NCBI GenBank assembly: GCA_007122045.1
Contig: SKJM01000354.1
Coordinates: 1 to 8,081 of the forward strand
Reading direction: 5' to 3'
Origin: Planctomycetales bacterium
GTDB lineage: Bacteria; Planctomycetota; Planctomycetia; Pirellulales; Thermoguttaceae
Length of the DNA: 8,081 nt
The position numbers and the translations under genes were made by a program. This document shows, in pieces, positions 5,549-8,081 of the stretch. The notes below the pieces were generated by a model that was not told where the DNA came from, ran no database searches, and saw only the letters and a list, made by a program, of their open reading frames with translations. Within the stretch, counting starts at the first letter, position 1, and each line of letters starts with the position of its first letter.

Positions 5549-6501
5549 GAGCGTCTCCGTGGCGATGAAGTTGCGAACAGTTCGAAGCGACTCCCGACTA
5601 TTGCCAGGAGTTCTGGTGTGGCAGTCAGGTACCAATAGGTGCTGGTAACGCAGGCATGCCCCAGATAGGTCGAGAGTGCTGCGATCTTGTGATGGACATT
5701 CTCGCCGTCACGATACCAGCGCAGAAGGCAGTGGCAGGCGAAGCTGTGGCGCAGATCGTGGATGCGCGGACGGGGCCAGTCGCCGTTGCCCTGCCGCCAT
5801 CCCAATTCCACACAAAGCGTGCGAAAAGCATCAAGTGCGCCCCAGTGCGACAGCGCCGATCCGCAAGGGCCGACAAAGAAGGGCTTTCTCTTATCGTGGC
5901 CCCACCGGCGATTGCGGGCTGCCACGTAGCGTCTCAACGCTCGGGTAGCTGTCGGATGCAACGGAACCAGCCGAGACTTCTTGAACTTGGTCTGTTCGAT
6001 CCGTAGGATGCCGCGTTTCAGGTCAGCCTGCCCAAGCGTAAGCTTCAAGGCCTCACCCACCCGCAAACCCGTCGAGGCCAACAACCCGAAAAGCGTTCGG
6101 TATGTCAACGGTCTAAGTTCATACGTGGGCTTTAGACACCGAGTGGCTTTCAGGAGTTGTGCGAGTTGTCGATCGTCAAAGATGTGCGGACGGGAACGCC
6201 AACCTTTCGGCATGAGCCGCTGATCTGGCACCTCCGTCTGTCCATCCCGAGTGGCCAAGTACCTGGCGAAGCCGCGGACAACCGTTAATCGGCCTGCCTT
6301 GTATTTTGTGCTCGCAGCCTTTGGCAGATTGACCCAACGAAGAATCACATCCGTCGTGAGGGGGCCTCGCCAGCCAGAACGATCCAGGTATGTGGCAAAG
6401 TTCAGGAGAAGTCTTCCCGAGTGCCGCAAGTCGAAGCCAAGCGCCCGCCTGTAATCGAGGTAGGCCTGGGCCTTTCGAACCATGGTCCGTTGACGGCTCA
6501 T
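5545..6501 (-). CDS. ritB: Tyrosine recombinase, second gene of the RIT trio
   Basis: A 318-aa tyrosine recombinase. The N-terminal domain spans about 1-95 (KAQAYLDYRRALGFDLR, then a helical region ending ARYLATRDG) and the catalytic domain about 105-300. Residues visible: R147 (STGLRVGEALKL), probable K172 (EQTKFKKSRLVPLHP), H248 and R251 (RIHDLRHSFACHCL), H282 (YLGHACV) and nucleophile Y291 (STYWYL). ATG at 6501 overlaps the upstream stop as ATGA and has a strong AAGGAGG before it. Its own stop overlaps the next start in the same way (5545-5548), so the three proteins are probably made in similar amounts. The motifs differ clearly from the neighbours, so it is a separate lineage rather than a recent duplicate. 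It acts on DNA at the element ends, presumably together with the other two. Confidence 0.93.
   Translation of the reverse strand: MSRQRTMVRKAQAYLDYRRALGFDLRHSGRLLLNFATYLDRSGWRGPLTTDVILRWVNLPKAASTKYKAGRLTVVRGFARYLATRDGQTEVPDQRLMPKGWRSRPHIFDDRQLAQLLKATRCLKPTYELRPLTYRTLFGLLASTGLRVGEALKLTLGQADLKRGILRIEQTKFKKSRLVPLHPTATRALRRYVAARNRRWGHDKRKPFFVGPCGSALSHWGALDAFRTLCVELGWRQGNGDWPRPRIHDLRHSFACHCLLRWYRDGENVHHKIAALSTYLGHACVTSTYWYLTATPELLAIVGSRFELFATSSPRRRS
5554..5558 (-). promoter_or_regulatory. Ribosome binding site of the third recombinase gene
   Basis: ACGGAGAC on the - strand, with GGAG ending 6 bases before the ATG at 5548. It decides the 336-aa start over the longer 365-aa one. Confidence 0.65.
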
Positions 6502-7751
6502 CGCTGCACCTCCTTGGCTCCGGGCCAGGGTAGGCCAACTTGAGAGAGGGCTTTGAGATCGACCTTCGCGTAGATGGTGGTAGTGTCGATAGACCGATGC
6601 CCAAGGACATCGGCGATTTGCCTGAGGCTTGCCCCGGCGCTCAGCATCCGACTGGCGATGCTATGACGAAGGATGTGGGCGGCGCCGATGTCCTTTCGCA
6701 ATCCTGCACGAGCCGCCCAGCGCTTGACCATTACACTGATGGTTACCGAGCAAATCGGTTTGCCGATCCTTGGTGGCCAGTGCGCGACAAAAACGGTCGG
6801 TGCCGTGCATGTTGGCCGCCCGTGTCGTAGGTAAACCTTCAGTGCCTTGGAGAGCTTGCGTGGAATTGGGAATGTTGCCGATCCTCCTCTTTTGCTGCGA
6901 CGCGCCTGAAGTATGCCAGAGTCAAGATTGACGCCACTCAGTTCCAGCCTCGCTACTTCTCCGGACCGCAACCCCAATTCGCTCATGCACAGCAACATGG
7001 CCCGGTCACGCATGCCGATTGGCGTCTCAGCATCGGGCATGTTGAGTAGCCGGGCGAGTTCTTCTTCCCGTAACGTCTCCGGCAGCGACGCCAAACGCCA
7101 ACATGCGAACCCTGGTACGGCAGCCGATAGATCGCGTCGAATCAGCCCCTCCTGTAATAGAAATCGCAGGAAAGATCGAGTGGCAGTGGTGATAGAGTTG
7201 GCGGTGACTGGTTCATGGCGTCGAACTTCACACGCGACGAAATCTTCGATTTGTTCGGGTGTCCAGGTAGCCAGTTGACCAGCCTGCCGTACTCGCAGGC
7301 GAGTAAGCATGGTCAGCGCTGATCTCAAACGATTACGCACGGTGCCCGTGGCGAGCCCACGCACGCTGACGAGATACTCTTGATAGCGTCGAAGCAGGCG
7401 GCCACCGAAGCCACGAGGGAACTCTGGTCGCCGTGTCTCCACGGATGGTCGGATCATCGTCAAGAGACGGTGGAGTGCCATGTAGTTTCGTCTGGAATCA
7501 CAAGGCGCTGGCGGCGGGCACCGACACACGGGTAAATGCCGACGCACGAATTGCTGAACCACCGCGGCGTTCAACGGCCGTCGCCCCAGCCAGCGGCCGA
7601 AGTGGTCAACAACCCGAAGACTGTCCCACACGCTTTCAGTGCAGTAACCGTGGCGAACAAGGTGATCGAGATACCGCCTGAGCACTGGCCCAAGGGGATT
7701 CTGAGGAATACGCAACTGCATTCGACGGACCGCACGCTCGTATTTGGACAT
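6498..7751 (-). CDS. ritA: Tyrosine recombinase, first gene of the RIT trio
   Basis: A 417-aa tyrosine recombinase, the longest of the three. An extra N-terminal region of about 1-110 holds a Cys cluster, HLPVCRCPPPAPC (C76, C78, C84). A core-binding domain follows at about 115-205 and the catalytic domain at about 225-400. Residues visible: R262 (ELGLRSGEVARLEL), probable K287 (RRSKRGGSATFPIP), H359 and R362 (AAHILRHSIASRMLSAG), H385 (VLGHRSID) and nucleophile Y394 (TTIYAKVD). ATG at 7751 is fixed by AAAGGAGG 6 bases upstream. Its stop overlaps the next start (6498-6501). The operon therefore reads from the right inverted repeat toward the broken SWIM gene. First-position, longest recombinase is as expected for RIT elements. 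The Cys cluster may be a small metal-binding or structural feature; the role is unknown. Confidence 0.93.
   Translation of the reverse strand: MSKYERAVRRMQLRIPQNPLGPVLRRYLDHLVRHGYCTESVWDSLRVVDHFGRWLGRRPLNAAVVQQFVRRHLPVCRCPPPAPCDSRRNYMALHRLLTMIRPSVETRRPEFPRGFGGRLLRRYQEYLVSVRGLATGTVRNRLRSALTMLTRLRVRQAGQLATWTPEQIEDFVACEVRRHEPVTANSITTATRSFLRFLLQEGLIRRDLSAAVPGFACWRLASLPETLREEELARLLNMPDAETPIGMRDRAMLLCMSELGLRSGEVARLELSGVNLDSGILQARRSKRGGSATFPIPRKLSKALKVYLRHGRPTCTAPTVFVAHWPPRIGKPICSVTISVMVKRWAARAGLRKDIGAAHILRHSIASRMLSAGASLRQIADVLGHRSIDTTTIYAKVDLKALSQVGLPWPGAKEVQR
6509..6513 (-). promoter_or_regulatory. Ribosome binding site of the second recombinase gene
   Basis: GGAGG, within AAGGAGGTG on the - strand, 7 bases before the ATG at 6501. 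It lies inside the end of the upstream gene and supports coupled translation. Confidence 0.7.
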
Positions 7752-7757
7752 GAACGC

Positions 7758-7765
7758 CCTCCTTT
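7758..7765 (-). promoter_or_regulatory. Ribosome binding site of the first recombinase gene
   Basis: AAAGGAGG on the - strand, 6 bases before the ATG at 7751. It is among the strongest sites in the window and fixes the operon's first start. Confidence 0.8.
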
Positions 7766-8049
7766 GTTGTTCCTGCGGGACACTCGTAAGACTGTTTGCC
7801 TTTTCGGATGCGAAGCCGGGATTTGTTCATGCCGGAGAAAAGAAGACGCCCTGTATCTAAGACGCTCAGTTGAAGCCCCCTTGGAATAGGAAGAACCCGC
7901 ACAGTCACGGACGCGAACCGCACCATCAGAGAAGAACCCCACGGAGGAATCGCATAGAAGAGCACCCTGGTTATGTACAGTACACGGTCGCGAGAGTGCC
8001 AGTCAGCACCGGCAATCCGAGGCGGATTCCGTCACCTTGCAGGCGCTAC
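7766..8049 (-). promoter_or_regulatory. Leader region of the recombinase operon
   Basis: About 280 bases lie between the right inverted repeat and the first recombinase gene. The operon promoter should be here or in the repeat itself, but I see no clear -35/-10 pair. Open frames crossing the region on the - strand run out of frame into the recombinase gene and have no good start site, so I do not call a leader peptide. The one structured stretch is TGTACAGTACA (7974-7984) beside the inner motif copy. Confidence 0.4.
7968..7979 (+). repeat. Inner, reversed degenerate copy of the end motif (right)
   Basis: TGGTTATGTACA matches the reverse complement of the left inner copy (TGATTATGTGCA) at 10 of 12 positions and faces opposite to the two outer right copies, 70 bases inside the right repeat. 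The likeness weakens but goes on for about 5 more bases. It could be an accessory binding site, or an operator, since it lies in the operon leader. Confidence 0.45.
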
Positions 8050-8081
8050 TGCGCATAATCCTGAACTGGGCATAATCCGGC
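8050..8081 (-). repeat. Right terminal inverted repeat of the RIT element
   Basis: Exact inverted copy of 4448-4479, with motif copies TGCGCATAATCCTG (8050-8063) and TGGGCATAATCCGG (8067-8080). It runs to the last base of the window, so it may continue, and any palindrome like that at the left end would lie outside. Confidence 0.95.
8075..8081 (+). repeat. Right copy of 7-bp direct repeat ATCCGGC
   Basis: Same orientation as 4421-4427, and the last seven bases of the window. Removing everything between the two copies plus one copy would leave the SWIM gene reading Cys-Lys-His-Ile-Arg into whatever follows. Confidence 0.4.

Larger units (their letters stand above)
4421..8081 (-). mobile_element. 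Recombinase-in-trio (RIT) element
   Basis: About 3.65 kb holding three overlapping tyrosine recombinase genes in one direction, bounded by a perfect 32-bp inverted repeat (4448-4479 and 8050-8081) and inserted in a SWIM zinc-finger gene. Three distinct recombinases in a coupled trio with inverted-repeat ends is the defining layout of RIT elements, and the sizes (417, 318, 336 aa) fit. No cargo gene is present. All three proteins keep the catalytic residues and no frameshift is seen, so it may be active. The left boundary is set either at the palindrome (4421), just after it (4428), or at the inverted repeat (4448). The right boundary is at or just beyond 8081 and cannot be fixed because the window ends there. 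Confidence 0.88.

Noticed and set aside
5549..5635. Upstream start giving a 365-aa form of the third recombinase
   Set aside because: It would overlap the second recombinase by about 90 bases and lacks a good ribosome binding site. ATG at 5548 has GGAG at the right distance and the same ATGA overlap as the previous junction.
4538..7751. Tn554-type transposon (two tyrosine recombinases plus an accessory protein)
   Set aside because: All three proteins carry the full tyrosine recombinase residue set, and the ends are long inverted repeats, which fits a RIT element better.

Overview
The window looks like a piece of a bacterial chromosome, probably from a planctomycete of the Gemmata type. That guess rests on memory of SWIM zinc-finger proteins with this sequence style in that group and on the GC-rich left edge, and it is not proven here. 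Composition is mosaic: the partial gene at the left edge is about 67% GC, and a sampled stretch of the methyltransferase gene is about 55%.

Layout, left to right. (1) 1-168, + strand: the last 55 codons of an unrecognised gene. (2) 169-468: non-coding space between converging genes. (3) 469-3543, - strand: a two-gene operon made of an 844-aa N6-adenine DNA methyltransferase and, directly after its stop codon (TAG then GTG, no gap), a 179-aa PIN-domain nuclease. No HsdR, HsdS or VapB-like gene is present, so this resembles a compact methyltransferase plus nuclease cassette. (4) 3544-4270: about 730 bases with no convincing gene, including two small hairpins. (5) 4271-4447, + strand: the start of a SWIM zinc-finger gene, with a good ribosome binding site, broken just after the last zinc ligand. 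(6) 4421-8081: a mobile element that breaks it.

The element carries three different, apparently intact tyrosine recombinases on the - strand (417, 318 and 336 aa), chained by two ATGA overlaps, each with its own ribosome binding site. The ends are a perfect 32-bp inverted repeat (4448-4479 and 8050-8081). This is the layout of a 'recombinase in trio' (RIT) element. The left end also has a perfect 34-bp palindrome, and each end has a degenerate extra copy of the end motif facing the opposite way further inside. The 7-mer ATCCGGC lies at both outer edges and may mark the crossover core. The window stops at the right inverted repeat, so the rest of the host gene is not visible.

The most interesting points are the near-complete RIT element with unusually readable end structure inside an identifiable target gene, and the methyltransferase-PIN pair as a possible non-canonical restriction or defence cassette.
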